From an uncultured Clostridium sp. (GTDB lineage Bacteria; Bacillota; Clostridia; TANB77; CAG-508): 64,000 nt of DNA. Under the pieces are notes generated by a model. It saw only the letters and a program-made list of their open reading frames with translations, searched no databases and had not been told where the DNA came from. This document shows, piece by piece, positions 39,603 through 50,444 of this stretch. Location: NCBI GenBank assembly GCA_947367845.1, contig CANBES010000004.1, forward strand, positions 1 through 64,000, in the 5' to 3' direction. The translations under genes were made by a program, and so were the position numbers. Each line of letters opens with the position of its first letter. Position 1 is the first letter of the stretch.

Positions 39603-41684
39603 TTAGTCTTTTTTAGCTCTTGAAGAAACTATCGCCTCAAAAACTGATTTTGGAACTTCTTCATAATGAGAAGGTTCCATAGAGTAAGTACCTCTACCTT
39701 GTGTTCTAGAACGAAGTTCAGTTGCATAACCAAACATTTCTGAAAGTGGGATAAATGAGTGAATTTCTTGCATTCCATCTGCACCATCCATACCTTCCAT
39801 TCTTCCACGTCTAGAGTTAACGTCTCCAATAACATCTCCCATGTATTCTTCTGGAACTGTTATATCAACTTTCATAATTGGTTCTAAGATAACTGATTTA
39901 GCTTGTCTCATACCTTCTTTGAAAGCCATAGAAGCAGCGATTTTGAACGCCATTTCTGAAGAGTCAACTTCGTGGTATGAACCGTCAACTAAAGTTGCTT
40001 TGAAATCTGTAACTGGGTAACCAGCTAAGATACCGCTTTCAGCTGCTTCTCTCATACCTTGTTCAATTGGTTTAATATATTCTTTTGGAACTGCTCCACC
40101 AACAATTTTGCTTTCGAATTCAATTCCTTTTCCTGGTTCAAGTGGCTCCATTTCAAACCATACGTCACCGTATTGTCCTTTACCACCTGATTGACGAATA
40201 AATTTACCTTGAACTTTTACTTTATTTCTAATTGTTTCTTTGTAAGCAACTTGTGGTTTACCTACATTACATTCAACTTTAAATTCTCTTTTTAAACGAT
40301 CAACGATGATATCTAAGTGTAATTCACCCATACCAGCGATAATTGTTTGACCTGTTTCTTGGTTTGTATATGCTTTGAATGTTGGATCTTCTTCAGCTAG
40401 TTTTGCTAATGCAATTCCCATTTTTTCTTGAGCTGCTTTATCTTTTGGCTCAATAGCTATATCGATAACTGGCTCTGGGAATTCCATTGATTCTAGAATG
40501 ATTGGATGATCTGGATCACATAGTGTGTTTCCTGTTGTAACATCTTTCATTCCTACTGCTGCAGCGATATCTCCTGCATATACTTTGTCAATGTCTTCTC
40601 TGTGATTAGAGTGCATTTGAAGAATTCTTCCGATTCTTTCTTTTTTGTCTTTGCTAGAGTTTAATACTGTTGAACCTGATTCTAAAGTTCCTGAGTATAC
40701 TCTAAAGAAACATAATTTTCCAACAAATGGGTCTGTTGCAATTTTAAATGCTAATGCTGCAAATGGTTCTGAATCTGAAGTTTTAGCTTCTGTTTCTTCT
40801 CCATCTAATGTTTCACCTTTGATATGTGCTATGTCTAATGGTGATGGCATATATGCGATTATTGCATCTAATAATTCTTGAACACCTTTGTTTTTGTATG
40901 AAGAACCACATGTAACTGGAACTATTTTGTTTGCTATTGTTCCTGTTCTTAAACCTTTTTTGATTTCTTCTTCTGTTAGTTCTTCACCTTCTAAGTATTT
41001 CATCATTAATTCTTCATCTTGGTCTGCAACTGCTTCAATCATTTCACTTCTGAATTTTTCAGCATCTGCTTTCATATCTTCTGGAATGTCTGTTTCTTCA
41101 ATTTCTTTTCCAAGGTCATCTTTGTGGATGAACGCTCTCATTTTAATTAAATCAACTATTCCTTTGAATTGGTCTTCTGCACCAATTGGTAATTGGATTG
41201 GAACTGCGTTTGCTTTTAATCTGTTTTTTAATTGATCAACGCAAAGCATGAAGTTTGCTCCTGTTATATCCATTTTATTTACATATACCATTCTTGGTAC
41301 ATTGTATTTATCAGCTTGTCTCCAAACTGTTTCTGTTTGTGGTTGAACTCCACCTTTTGCTGCTAGAACTGTTACAGCTCCATCAAGTACTTTTAGAGAT
41401 CTTTGTACTTCTACTGTAAAGTCAACGTGACCTGGAGTATCAATAATGTTAATTCTATTGTTATCCCAGAAACATGTTGTACAAGCAGATGTAATTGTTA
41501 TACCTCTTTCTTGTTCTTGCTCCATCCAGTCCATAGTAGCTCCACCATCGTGAACTTCTCCTATTTTGTGTGTTTTACCTGTATAGAATAAGATTCTTTC
41601 TGTGGTTGTTGTTTTTCCGGCATCAATGTGTGCCATTATTCCTATATTTCTTGTTCTTTCTAGTGGGTATGCTCTTCCTGCCAT
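39603..41684 (-). CDS. fusA: Elongation factor G
   Basis: 693 aa, usual length. G1 motif [16 protein letters not shown]3 DTPGHVDF and G4 NKMD are present, and domain IV/V ends in the normal way. It drives translocation on the ribosome. It follows rpsG by about 25 bases. Confidence 0.99.
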   Translation of the reverse strand: MAGRAYPLERTRNIGIMAHIDAGKTTTTERILFYTGKTHKIGEVHDGGATMDWMEQEQERGITITSACTTCFWDNNRINIIDTPGHVDFTVEVQRSLKVLDGAVTVLAAKGGVQPQTETVWRQADKYNVPRMVYVNKMDITGANFMLCVDQLKNRLKANAVPIQLPIGAEDQFKGIVDLIKMRAFIHKDDLGKEIEETDIPEDMKADAEKFRSEMIEAVADQDEELMMKYLEGEELTEEEIKKGLRTGTIANKIVPVTCGSSYKNKGVQELLDAIIAYMPSPLDIAHIKGETLDGEETEAKTSDSEPFAALAFKIATDPFVGKLCFFRVYSGTLESGSTVLNSSKDKKERIGRILQMHSNHREDIDKVYAGDIAAAVGMKDVTTGNTLCDPDHPIILESMEFPEPVIDIAIEPKDKAAQEKMGIALAKLAEEDPTFKAYTNQETGQTIIAGMGELHLDIIVDRLKREFKVECNVGKPQVAYKETIRNKVKVQGKFIRQSGGKGQYGDVWFEMEPLEPGKGIEFESKIVGGAVPKEYIKPIEQGMREAAESGILAGYPVTDFKATLVDGSYHEVDSSEMAFKIAASMAFKEGMRQAKSVILEPIMKVDITVPEEYMGDVIGDVNSRRGRMEGMDGADGMQEIHSFIPLSEMFGYATELRSRTQGRGTYSMEPSHYEEVPKSVFEAIVSSRAKKD

Positions 41685-41708
41685 TTCTTATTCTTCCCCC
41701 TTTCAATT

Positions 41709-42299
<591 letters not shown>

Positions 42300-42356
42300 C
42301 TATTTTAAATTTAAGTACCTTAAATTTTCGATAAAATAACAAGCACTACTGTTTTT

Positions 42357-42770
42357 TTATTTCTTTGGGCGTTTAGCTCCGTATTTAGAACGCGCTTGCA
42401 TTCTATCCTTAACACCTGCTGTATCTAATGTTCCTCTGATGATGTGGTATCTAACACCTGGAAGGTCTTTTACCCTACCACCTCTAATTAATACAACACT
42501 GTGTTCTTGTAAGTTATGTCCTATACCTGGGATATAAGATGTAACTTCATAACCATTAGAAAGTCTAACTCTGGCAACTTTTCTTAATGCTGAGTTTGGC
42601 TTTTTAGGTGTAACTGTTTTAACAACTGTACAAACACCTCTTTTTTGTGGAGCTCTGTTGTTTGTTAATTTTTTATTTTTTGAGTTCCATCCATGTTGAA
42701 GAGCTGGTGCTGTTGATTTTGTTACTCCTGTCTTTCTTCCTTTTCTTACTAATTGATTAATTGTTGGCAC
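42357..42770 (-). CDS. rpsL: 30S ribosomal protein S12
   Basis: 137 aa. The start [11 protein letters not shown] and the decoding-centre motifs [11 protein letters not shown] and GVRYHIIRG are diagnostic. The streptomycin-determining Lys in KKPNSALRK is unchanged. The start is GTG at 42770, with AGGAGGTG upstream. First gene of the str operon. Confidence 0.98.
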   Translation of the reverse strand: MPTINQLVRKGRKTGVTKSTAPALQHGWNSKNKKLTNNRAPQKRGVCTVVKTVTPKKPNSALRKVARVRLSNGYEVTSYIPGIGHNLQEHSVVLIRGGRVKDLPGVRYHIIRGTLDTAGVKDRMQARSKYGAKRPKK

Positions 42771-42882
42771 TTAAATTTCACCTCCTGTTTTTTGTTTTTA
42801 TATAAATATTTTGTTACGGATTTGCCTATTACGGGCAATTTACAATAACGTTAATATTTTATCACGTTCTACCTTTAAAGTC

Positions 42883-42916
42883 AAGAAAAACTTGGAATTT
42901 TCTCCAAGTTTTTCTT
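42883..42916 (-). terminator. Intrinsic terminator after the coiled-coil protein gene
   Basis: A 14-base arm (42883-42896) pairs with 42903-42916; the T run follows on the minus strand just past the stop at 42926. Confidence 0.85.
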
Positions 42917-42925
42917 AATTCTATT

Positions 42926-44500
42926 TTATCTTTCTTCTTCGTTGTCTTTTTCTTTGCTCATTTTAAATTTTTCTATTTTTTCTTCAAGTGCTTTAGTATC
43001 AAATTGTTCTAATAATTTATCTATGCTTTCCGAATTATCTACACGTAGACTTTCTTTGAATTTATCTCTATCACTAGCAACTTTAGAATTTGGTTTATCT
43101 TTTGGCTCTGTTGATTTGTTGATATTACTTCTTGCTATTGCTTCTGCTTCTTTTGTCGCCTTTTTGTCTGCTGTTTTTCCTACTGCCTTTGCATCTTCTC
43201 TAACAACTGGGTTAAATGTATTTTCTGTTTCTGTTTTTGTTGTTTTAGTTTCTGCTACTTCATATTCTTCTATCTTATCTAAAACATGGTTTTGTAATTC
43301 ATTCGACATTACCCATCCTAAATCGCTATTTTCGTCTACATCTAATTCAATATCTTTATTTCCATTTGGATCTAACGAAATATGTATTGGTACTGTACTT
43401 CCTGGCATAGTATATGTAATAATAACATCTAGATTGTCGCCATTTTCTGTTCTATTTCCTGTAACTCCTACTGGTTGATCCATATCAGATGAATTATAAT
43501 ATGTCAAATTTCCATCTACTGTTATTACATCACCTACTTGCAATTCTTCAATGTTAACTGGTACTGTTCTTGTTTCTTTATGTGTTACAGTTTTTTCTTC
43601 CGTCTTATCCACTTCTGTTTTATTTTCTATTACAGCAGGTCCAACTGCAGATGTTGCAACTCCTAATGCCAATGCAATTTTTGTAAAATTGCTTTTCACT
43701 TTGTTCCAAACGTTCTTACAGCTTTCTCTAAATTTGTCCCATCTTGATACTTTCTTTAGAGCTTTCTCATTAGGTTCTGACATTTCTTCTTTATTATTAA
43801 ATTCTGCCATTTTGTTTTGATATGTTGTTCCTACTTTACGTATATCTTCTTCACGTTTTTTATCTTCATTAATTAGTTTTGGTTCTGTTTCTGCCTTCTC
43901 TTCTTTTTTAGATTCTTCTTGTTCTATTTCTGCCTTTTCTTCTTTTTCAGGTTCTTTTTGGTCTGATTTTTCTGCTGTATTAACTAGATTTCCTTTAAAG
44001 TTAACCTTTAGATCTTTATACTTGCTTAGCTGTCCATATAATTCTTCTATTTGTTTTTCTGTCTTTTCTATTTCTTCTTGTTTTTCTTCAGCCAACTCTG
44101 GTTCATTATAACTATATACTTCCAGTGTTTTCTTTTCGCCTTCTAATTTTCCTAATTCTTCTTCAAACATTTCAATCTCTGCTAAAATTTCAGTAATATC
44201 TGCTACTGGTTCTTCAAGAGATTCTAATTCAGATTTTTTAATTTCATCTTCTTTTTCTTTTTCTTCATATAATTCTTTTAACATTTTATCTGTCTTTTCT
44301 ATCTCTTCTTGCTTTTCTTCTGCTAGTTCTGGTTGATTATAGCTATATACTTCAAGTGTTTTCTTTTCGCTTTCTAATTTTCCTAGTTCATCTTCAAACA
44401 TCTCAATTTCTGCATTTTTACCACCTATAGAGTCTCTCATTTGCTCTACATCACTTAGAAATTGTTCCATTTTATTTTTTAACTCTTTTCTTTCTTCCAT
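42926..44500 (-). CDS. Coiled-coil single-pass membrane protein, unknown function
   Basis: 524 aa. Two copies of a coiled segment of about 75-85 residues (each with EMFE(D/E)ELGKLE and KKTLEVYSYN) lie at about 25-95 and 105-165. A Glu/Lys-rich linker leads to one membrane segment (about 268-286, KIALALGVATSAVG). The outside part (about 310-400) is a beta-rich domain (VGDVITVDGNLTYYN), and the tail is charged. I do not recognise the family. It is a single gene with its own terminator. Confidence 0.75.
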   Translation of the reverse strand: MEERKELKNKMEQFLSDVEQMRDSIGGKNAEIEMFEDELGKLESEKKTLEVYSYNQPELAEEKQEEIEKTDKMLKELYEEKEKEDEIKKSELESLEEPVADITEILAEIEMFEEELGKLEGEKKTLEVYSYNEPELAEEKQEEIEKTEKQIEELYGQLSKYKDLKVNFKGNLVNTAEKSDQKEPEKEEKAEIEQEESKKEEKAETEPKLINEDKKREEDIRKVGTTYQNKMAEFNNKEEMSEPNEKALKKVSRWDKFRESCKNVWNKVKSNFTKIALALGVATSAVGPAVIENKTEVDKTEEKTVTHKETRTVPVNIEELQVGDVITVDGNLTYYNSSDMDQPVGVTGNRTENGDNLDVIITYTMPGSTVPIHISLDPNGNKDIELDVDENSDLGWVMSNELQNHVLDKIEEYEVAETKTTKTETENTFNPVVREDAKAVGKTADKKATKEAEAIARSNINKSTEPKDKPNSKVASDRDKFKESLRVDNSESIDKLLEQFDTKALEEKIEKFKMSKEKDNEEER

Positions 44501-44645
44501 ATATACCTCCCATTTATAAAAGCCATTTTTTCTTATGTCATTATCTTGTTTATTATACCATTTTTTGCTAACTTTTACAATGTTTTTATGTAAATTTGTT
44601 GCATTTTTAATATTCTTGTAATATTCTTGTAAAATTTGTAAAATA

Positions 44646-44672
44646 AAAAGCCAACACTATGTTGACCTTTAA
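44646..44672 (-). terminator. Intrinsic terminator after trmFO
   Basis: GGTCAACA with the facing TGTTGGC, wobble pairs allowed, 3-base loop, followed on the minus strand by TTTTTATTTT. Confidence 0.8.
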
Positions 44673-44677
44673 TTTTA

Positions 44678-46039
44678 CTATTCAAACTCTCTTAAACTTC
44701 TATCCGCAAGCATTTGATACCTTTGTTTTTTATCTTTTATCTTCTTACCTTCCAAAATTGGCAAAATTCCAAAATTAGCATTCATAGGCTGAAATTTTTC
44801 ATTAGGTGTAGAAATATACTTGGTCAAAGCCCCAATAACAGTATTTTCTGAAAATCGATGTTTTTTTGCTCCGTCCCCAAAAACATCGATTGCATTTAAA
44901 GCCGCAACCATTCCAGAAGATATGGATTCTACATATCCTTCTACACCTGTAATTTGACCAGCAAAATAAATATTATTGTTTGCCTTCAAATTATATGTAT
45001 TGTCTAACAATTTAGTTGAATTAATATATGTGTTTCTGTGCATAACACCATATTTAACAAACTCTGCATTCTGCAATCCTGGTATCATACTAAACACTCT
45101 TTTTTGCTCGCCAAATTTTAGGTTTGTTTGAAACCCTACTAGGTTATATATGCTTGCTTGCATATCATCTTGTCTTAATTGAACTAATGCATATGGTCTT
45201 CTAGCTGTTCTAGGGTCATCAAAACCAACTGGTTTTAATGGTCCAAATCTTAATGTGTCAATTCCACGTTTAGCCATTATTTCGACAGGCATACATCCTT
45301 CAAAAATTTCCTTTTTTTCAAATTCGTGTAATGTTATAACTTCCGCTTCCACCAACGCTTTCCAAAAAGCCTCATACTCTTCTTGATTCATTGGCAAATT
45401 AATATAACTTTGCTCTTCTTTGCTAGTATTAGCTAATCTCTCTTTCCATTCTTCGACAGTTTCATCTTTTTTCTTTTCTTGACTATATCTATCTCCATAA
45501 AAAGCGATATTAAAATCAATACTGTCTTTATTCACAATAGGTGCAGCTGCATCATAAAAATACAACTTATCTTCTCCTGTAAGTCTCGCTATTTGCTCAG
45601 CTAAACCTTCAGATGTAAGAGGACCTGTTGCAATTATAACAATCCCGTTTTTTGCCATCTCTTCAATATCAGTTACTTCTTCATTTATAATTTCTATTAG
45701 CGGATTGTTAGCTAGAGTTTGTGTAACTTGCTTTGCAAACTCATCTCTATCAACTGCTAGAGCTTGACCCGCTGGCACACTTGTATTATCCGCAATTTTT
45801 ATTAATAAAGAATCTAATTTTCTAAGTTCTTCTTTTAATAAGCCACACGCATTTGTAAGCAAATTAGACTTAAACGAATTGCTACAAACAATTTCCGCTA
45901 AATTCTCGTTTGAATGTGCTGGCGAAAATTTTACTGGCTTCATTTCATATAATTTTACTTTAATTCCACGTTTTGCAATTTGGTATGCAGCTTCGCTTCC
46001 AGCCAATCCACCACCAATTATTGTAATATAATCTACCAT
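44678..46039 (-). CDS. trmFO: tRNA uridine-54 C5-methyltransferase TrmFO carrying an internal repeat
   Basis: 453 aa. FAD-binding motif GGGLAGSEAAYQ at the start, the folate/FAD-type CSNSFKSN and the C-terminal NANFGILP motif identify TrmFO, which methylates U54 of tRNA with methylene-tetrahydrofolate. Residues about 384-395 (IDVFGDGAKKHR) are encoded by a palindromic element. They lie in the loop between YVESISSGMVAALNA and NTVIGALTKY, and from memory of relatives the total loop length is almost unchanged. The rest is normal and the frame is intact, so the protein is likely functional. Confidence 0.93.
   Translation of the reverse strand: MVDYITIIGGGLAGSEAAYQIAKRGIKVKLYEMKPVKFSPAHSNENLAEIVCSNSFKSNLLTNACGLLKEELRKLDSLLIKIADNTSVPAGQALAVDRDEFAKQVTQTLANNPLIEIINEEVTDIEEMAKNGIVIIATGPLTSEGLAEQIARLTGEDKLYFYDAAAPIVNKDSIDFNIAFYGDRYSQEKKKDETVEEWKERLANTSKEEQSYINLPMNQEEYEAFWKALVEAEVITLHEFEKKEIFEGCMPVEIMAKRGIDTLRFGPLKPVGFDDPRTARRPYALVQLRQDDMQASIYNLVGFQTNLKFGEQKRVFSMIPGLQNAEFVKYGVMHRNTYINSTKLLDNTYNLKANNNIYFAGQITGVEGYVESISSGMVAALNAIDVFGDGAKKHRFSENTVIGALTKYISTPNEKFQPMNANFGILPILEGKKIKDKKQRYQMLADRSLREFE
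44854..44890. repeat. GATGTTTTT-type palindromic element inside trmFO
   Basis: A single copy with perfect ATCGATGTTTTT..AAAAACATCGAT arms. It reads through in frame with no stop. Confidence 0.9.
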
Positions 46040-46053
46040 CTTCTACTCCTTTT

Positions 46054-46103
46054 GATGTTTTTGGGGACAGTCCCCAAAAACACCCCTGTCCCCAAAAACA
46101 CTC
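46054..46103. repeat. Hybrid GATG/GGTG-type palindromic elements
   Basis: 46054-46084 has a GATGTTTTT left arm but an AAAAACACC right arm around a perfect GGGGACAGTCCCC core; a half copy follows (46085-46103). They lie between trmFO and the helicase gene. Confidence 0.85.
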
Positions 46104-46110
46104 AGGGAAA

Positions 46111-49075
46111 TCAATTAAATAATTCCATTATTTCTTCTTTTGAAAGCTTGCTGACAAATTTTGTTTTTGTGTCTAGCATTTCGTCGGCTAGCTTTGCTTT
46201 TCTTTCTTGCAACTTATATATTTTTTCTTCTATTGAGTTTTTTGTTATCAATTTGTACACCTGTACATTATTCCTTTGCCCTATTCTATAAGCTCTGTCT
46301 GTTGCTTGATTTTCTGTTGATACGTTCCACCATGGGTCATAGTGTATTACCATATCTGCTCCTGTTAGGTTAAGTCCTGTTCCTCCTGCTTTTAGTGAGA
46401 TTAAAAATACTTGTATTTCTGGGTTTTCGTTGAATTCGTCTACTAGTCTCATTCTTTCTTCTACTTTTGTTGAGCCTGTTAGCTTAAAATACTTGATATT
46501 GCTTTGTTTTAGTTCTTTTTCTATTATTTCAAACATTGATGTATATCCTGAAAATAGTAATATTTTGTGTCCCCCATTTACCGCTTCTTGCACTATTTCC
46601 ATACATTGTTCCAATTTACTGCTACCTTCGTTGTAATCTTTTATGAATAAGCTTGGATGACAACATATTTGTCTCAATCTTGTTAGTGCTGCAAGTATTT
46701 GCATTCTACTACTCTCATATCCGTTTAGGTCGATTTGTTCTGATATTTCTTGTTTTGCTCTTAATAAATAGTTTAAATAGATATTTCTTTGTTCTTCGCC
46801 CATTTCGTTATCTAGCACTGTTACTGTTTTATCTGGCAGTTCTGTTAATACTTCTTTTTTGTTTCTTCTTAAAACGAATGGCTCTATCAACATCTTTAAT
46901 TTAGTCATTGCTGATTCATCTTCACCTTTTATTATCGGTGTTTCATATGTATTCTTGAATTTTCTATACCCAAATAAATATCCTGGCATTATAAAGTCAA
47001 ATATTGACCACAACTCTGCTAGCGAGTTTTCTATTGGTGTTCCTGTTAATGCGTATCTTGTTTCTGATTTTATTTGTTTTATTGCTTTTGCATTTTGAGT
47101 GTTACTATTTTTTAAGTATTGAGCTTCATCTGCTATTACATATTTAAATTGATAGTCTTTTTTTTTGTATAATTCGATGTCTCTTTTTAATAAGTCATAT
47201 GACGTAATTACTAAATCGTATTTATCTATGTTTCTTATTTTTGCCTTTCTTTCTGTCAAAGTCCCACGTATTACAAGTGTTCTTAATCCGTCTGCAAATT
47301 TTGTTGCTTCATTTTTCCAGTTTAAGCTCAATGAACTTGGTGATACTACTAAACTTGCTTTTCTATTTTCTTTATTTTTTTGTACATAATCTACTATAAC
47401 AGATAAAATTTGAATTGTCTTTCCGAAGTCCCATATCATCTGCCAATATTCCACCAAACTTGTAGTTATCTAACGTTTTTAACCATTTATATCCCGTTTT
47501 TTGATAATATCTCAAAATCTTATTTAATTGTTCTGGAACTTCCATACTTTCTTCTAATTGTTCTCTATTTAAACCATTTACAATATTTCTATATTCTGAG
47601 TTTTTTAGGATTTCAGTGCCCTTAATTCCTTTTAATAATTGTTCTAAATATAAACTTCTATAAACTGGTAAGTTTATCTCTCCTTTTTGTAACTCTTTAT
47701 GACTTATATCCATTCCTGTAACTAACTTATCTAAAAATTCTATTTCTTTGCTATTTTCTAAATCAATAAAACTTCCATCTTTTAATCTATGATATTTCTT
47801 TTTTAGCGTATATCTTTCCATTATTTGTTCTAACTCTTCTGGATCTATATCTAAATTATTTAAATCAATTTCTAACAAATTATTTTCTACTTTAACCCCA
47901 ATGCTTCCTATTTTTGTAGTTCTAATTTGTTTTCTTTTGAAATTGTCTGTTACCAACACATCAAATTGTTGCATATAGTAATCTATCTCTTGTGTTAAAA
48001 ATTCATAAATTTTATCATTATCTGGCAATATAAACCTTAAATTTTTGACGTCAAGCATAAAACCTGTCTGTCTTAATATATTTAAAGCCTTTGTTTCTTT
48101 CATCATATTTCTTGGGAAATTCAACTTTGTTTTCTCGTCTAGTGGATTGAATTCGTTCTCTTCGTAACAAAATTTTACATCTGCAATTAGATAATCTTTT
48201 TGGTCAAAATCTAAAAACACTTTTATTACCAACTCTTTTGGTTGATATTTTTCGATTTCTTCTTTACTTAGATTTTCAAATATAATTGCATCTTTAACTT
48301 TTGGCACAATCACTGAAAACAAATCAGTAAGTTCATTCTCTCCAAGTTTGACTTCTGTCATATAATTTTGCCTAAATAACTCTAGTAACTTTAACGTTGT
48401 ATTTTCAAATTCCCTTGTACAACGATACAATTTTTGGTCATCTAATATATACTTGTACTTCTTGCCTTTTATAATGTTAACTTTGTAAATTTCAATATTA
48501 GGTTCTATTATATATTGCTTATTATCTACTTTTTTCAGCTTAAATTCAATCTTTGGTTGCTCTTTCGTAAACTCAATTTTCTCTTGACTGGCATCTTTTT
48601 GAAAATCGATAACTTTACCTTCAAGCACATCAAACAAATCGTCTATCGCACTATTGCCAACGATTATATTCGTCTCATTAAGGGCTTTTCCATAATATTT
48701 AAAATTGCTATTCGAATTAGAATTTGCATATTTTATAATCTCAGCATATTTCATAATAAAACCTAGCAACTCTTGACTATCTTTATCAAACTCCGCTTCA
48801 CTATGCACAAATTGCAATCTCTCGCCATAACGGTAAAACTCTCTATTTATTATCCTCGTATAAAACTCTGCTAGGTTTTTAATTTTATACATCTTTTTGT
48901 TGCCTATTTTAAACTCAACTTTCATATCCCCCGCAAACTTATCATAATAAATTTGTGGCTCTATCCTTATATCTCCTAGCCTTTTTATATTATCATCATT
49001 TGCCTTTATTTCATTTATCTCTTCATTATAGAAGATGTTCACTATTTGCTTAAAATTTCTATATTTTTCTTGCAT
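46111..49075 (-). CDS. SNF2-family helicase, +1 frameshift at a CGG codon inside Walker A
   Basis: About 988 aa if the shift is corrected. The first frame (49075 to 47372) has a SNF2-associated N-terminal region and reads ADDMGLRKDNSN; the second (to 46111) contains IQILSVIVDYV. Skipping one C (plus-strand G at 47425) gives ADDMGLGKTIQILS, the normal Walker A. Downstream motifs are intact: ADEAQYLKN (DEAH-like), KAGGTGLNLTGAD and ATDRAYRIGQ. Both sides keep an intact coding frame, so this is not an old pseudogene. It may remodel DNA or RNA polymerase complexes. The N-terminal zinc SWIM domain of many relatives is not seen. Confidence 0.85.
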
Positions 49076-49130
49076 TTCTCTATCTCACCTGGCACAGTAT
49101 TATATAACACTTTTTCAAAAATTGCAACCC

Positions 49131-49229
49131 TGCCAACGGGGACGGTGCCAACGGGGACGGTCCTTTTTGGCAGTTTAATGCCAACGGGGACGGTCCTTCT
49201 TGGCAATTTATTGCCACTAGAGACACTGC
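49131..49229. repeat. Cluster of TGCCA-type palindromic elements
   Basis: A half unit (49131-49145), two full 27-base units in the same orientation (49146-49172, 49179-49205) and a decayed unit (49211-49229). The half unit ends exactly where the next begins, as if copies were inserted or slipped in tandem. Confidence 0.9.
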
Positions 49230-49347
49230 TTGCTATTAAAATTATAAAAAAACTATTTCAAAAATAACAAATACGTGGTACAATATTGCCAGAATAGTTT
49301 TAATTAAAACTCTTCTTACTATTAATACCTAAACGGGGGTAATCAAT

Positions 49348-50361
49348 TTGAAAAATTATAAAATTGCCGTAGTCGGCGCAACAGGACTTGTCGGAAGAAC
49401 AGTTCTAAAAGTCCTTGAAGAAAAAAAATTACCAGTAGAAAAATATACTTTGCTTGCAAGCAAAAATTCTGCTGGAAAAACAATCAAATTCTTTGATAGA
49501 GATTATATAGTTGAAGAATTAAACGAAGCTTCTTTTGATGAAGGATTTGATTTTGCAATTTTTGCAGCTGGTGGAGATACAGCAAAAAAATATGCTCCAA
49601 TTGCATCTAACAAAGGATGCATTGTTGTAGACAATAGTAGCTATTTTCGTATGGATGAAGATGTTCCATTAGTAGTTCCTGAAGTTAATTTTGAAGATGC
49701 TTTTTCTAATCACGGAATTATTGCAAATCCAAATTGCTCTACAATCCAAGCAATGCTACCTTTAAAAGCCTTAGACGACAAATACAAAATAAAAAGAATT
49801 GTGTATTCAACATATCAAGCTGTTTCAGGTGCTGGAAGAGAAGGTTTATACGACTTAGAAAACACTGACAATTCTAAACCTTTGCAAAAATTCCCACACC
49901 CTATTTACAACAATTGCTTACCACACATTGATGTGTTTTTGGATAATGGATATACCAAAGAAGAAATGAAAATGATTAATGAAACTAGAAAAATTTTGCA
50001 TAGACCTGACTTAAAAATTACAGCAACTACTGTTAGAGTCCCTGTCAAAAACTCACATTCAGAATCTATAAATGTTGAATTTGAAAACGATTTTAAAATG
50101 AGTGAATTGTTAGAAACTTTAAAAAGTTTTCCAAACTTAGTTTTAGTAGATGACCCAGCATCTAACTTGTATCCTATGGCTATCAATGCTAATGGGCATG
50201 ATGAAGTTTTTGTTGGAAGGGTTCGCCGTGATGAAAGTGTTCCTTTTGGCGTTAATCTTTGGGTCGTTGCAGATAACATTCGTAAAGGAGCTGCTAGCAA
50301 CGCAGTACAAATTGTGGAAAAATTGATGTTTTTGGGGACAGAGCAAAAAAACATCGACTAA
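49348..50361 (+). CDS. asd: Aspartate-semialdehyde dehydrogenase
   Basis: 337 aa. The N-terminal VVGATGLVGRTVLKVL binds NADP; Cys130 in NPNCSTIQ is the catalytic thiol. The enzyme makes aspartate semialdehyde for lysine, threonine and methionine. The start is TTG at 49348, with GGGGGT upstream. The final 11 residues ([11 protein letters not shown]) come from a palindromic element that also places the stop; the usual family end is at about NAVQIVEKL. The lysine genes follow. Confidence 0.95.
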   Translation: MKNYKIAVVGATGLVGRTVLKVLEEKKLPVEKYTLLASKNSAGKTIKFFDRDYIVEELNEASFDEGFDFAIFAAGGDTAKKYAPIASNKGCIVVDNSSYFRMDEDVPLVVPEVNFEDAFSNHGIIANPNCSTIQAMLPLKALDDKYKIKRIVYSTYQAVSGAGREGLYDLENTDNSKPLQKFPHPIYNNCLPHIDVFLDNGYTKEEMKMINETRKILHRPDLKITATTVRVPVKNSHSESINVEFENDFKMSELLETLKSFPNLVLVDDPASNLYPMAINANGHDEVFVGRVRRDESVPFGVNLWVVADNIRKGAASNAVQIVEKLMFLGTEQKNID

Positions 50362-50428
50362 AAAATTGATACTAGTTATTATAAACAATAATAAGATGAT
50401 GTTTTTTTCCTCCGTCCCTAAAAACATC
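50325..50428. repeat. Inverted pair of GATGTTTTT-type elements spanning the asd stop
   Basis: Units at 50325-50355 and 50398-50428 face each other, 31 bases each. The first is within asd; the second ends about 17 bases before the ddh start. Confidence 0.9.
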
Positions 50429-50444
50429 AGAAAGGATAAATATT

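Noticed and set aside
46111-49075. Two separate helicase genes
   Set aside because: The two frames overlap by about 85 bases and join exactly within the Walker A motif, so they are one gene.
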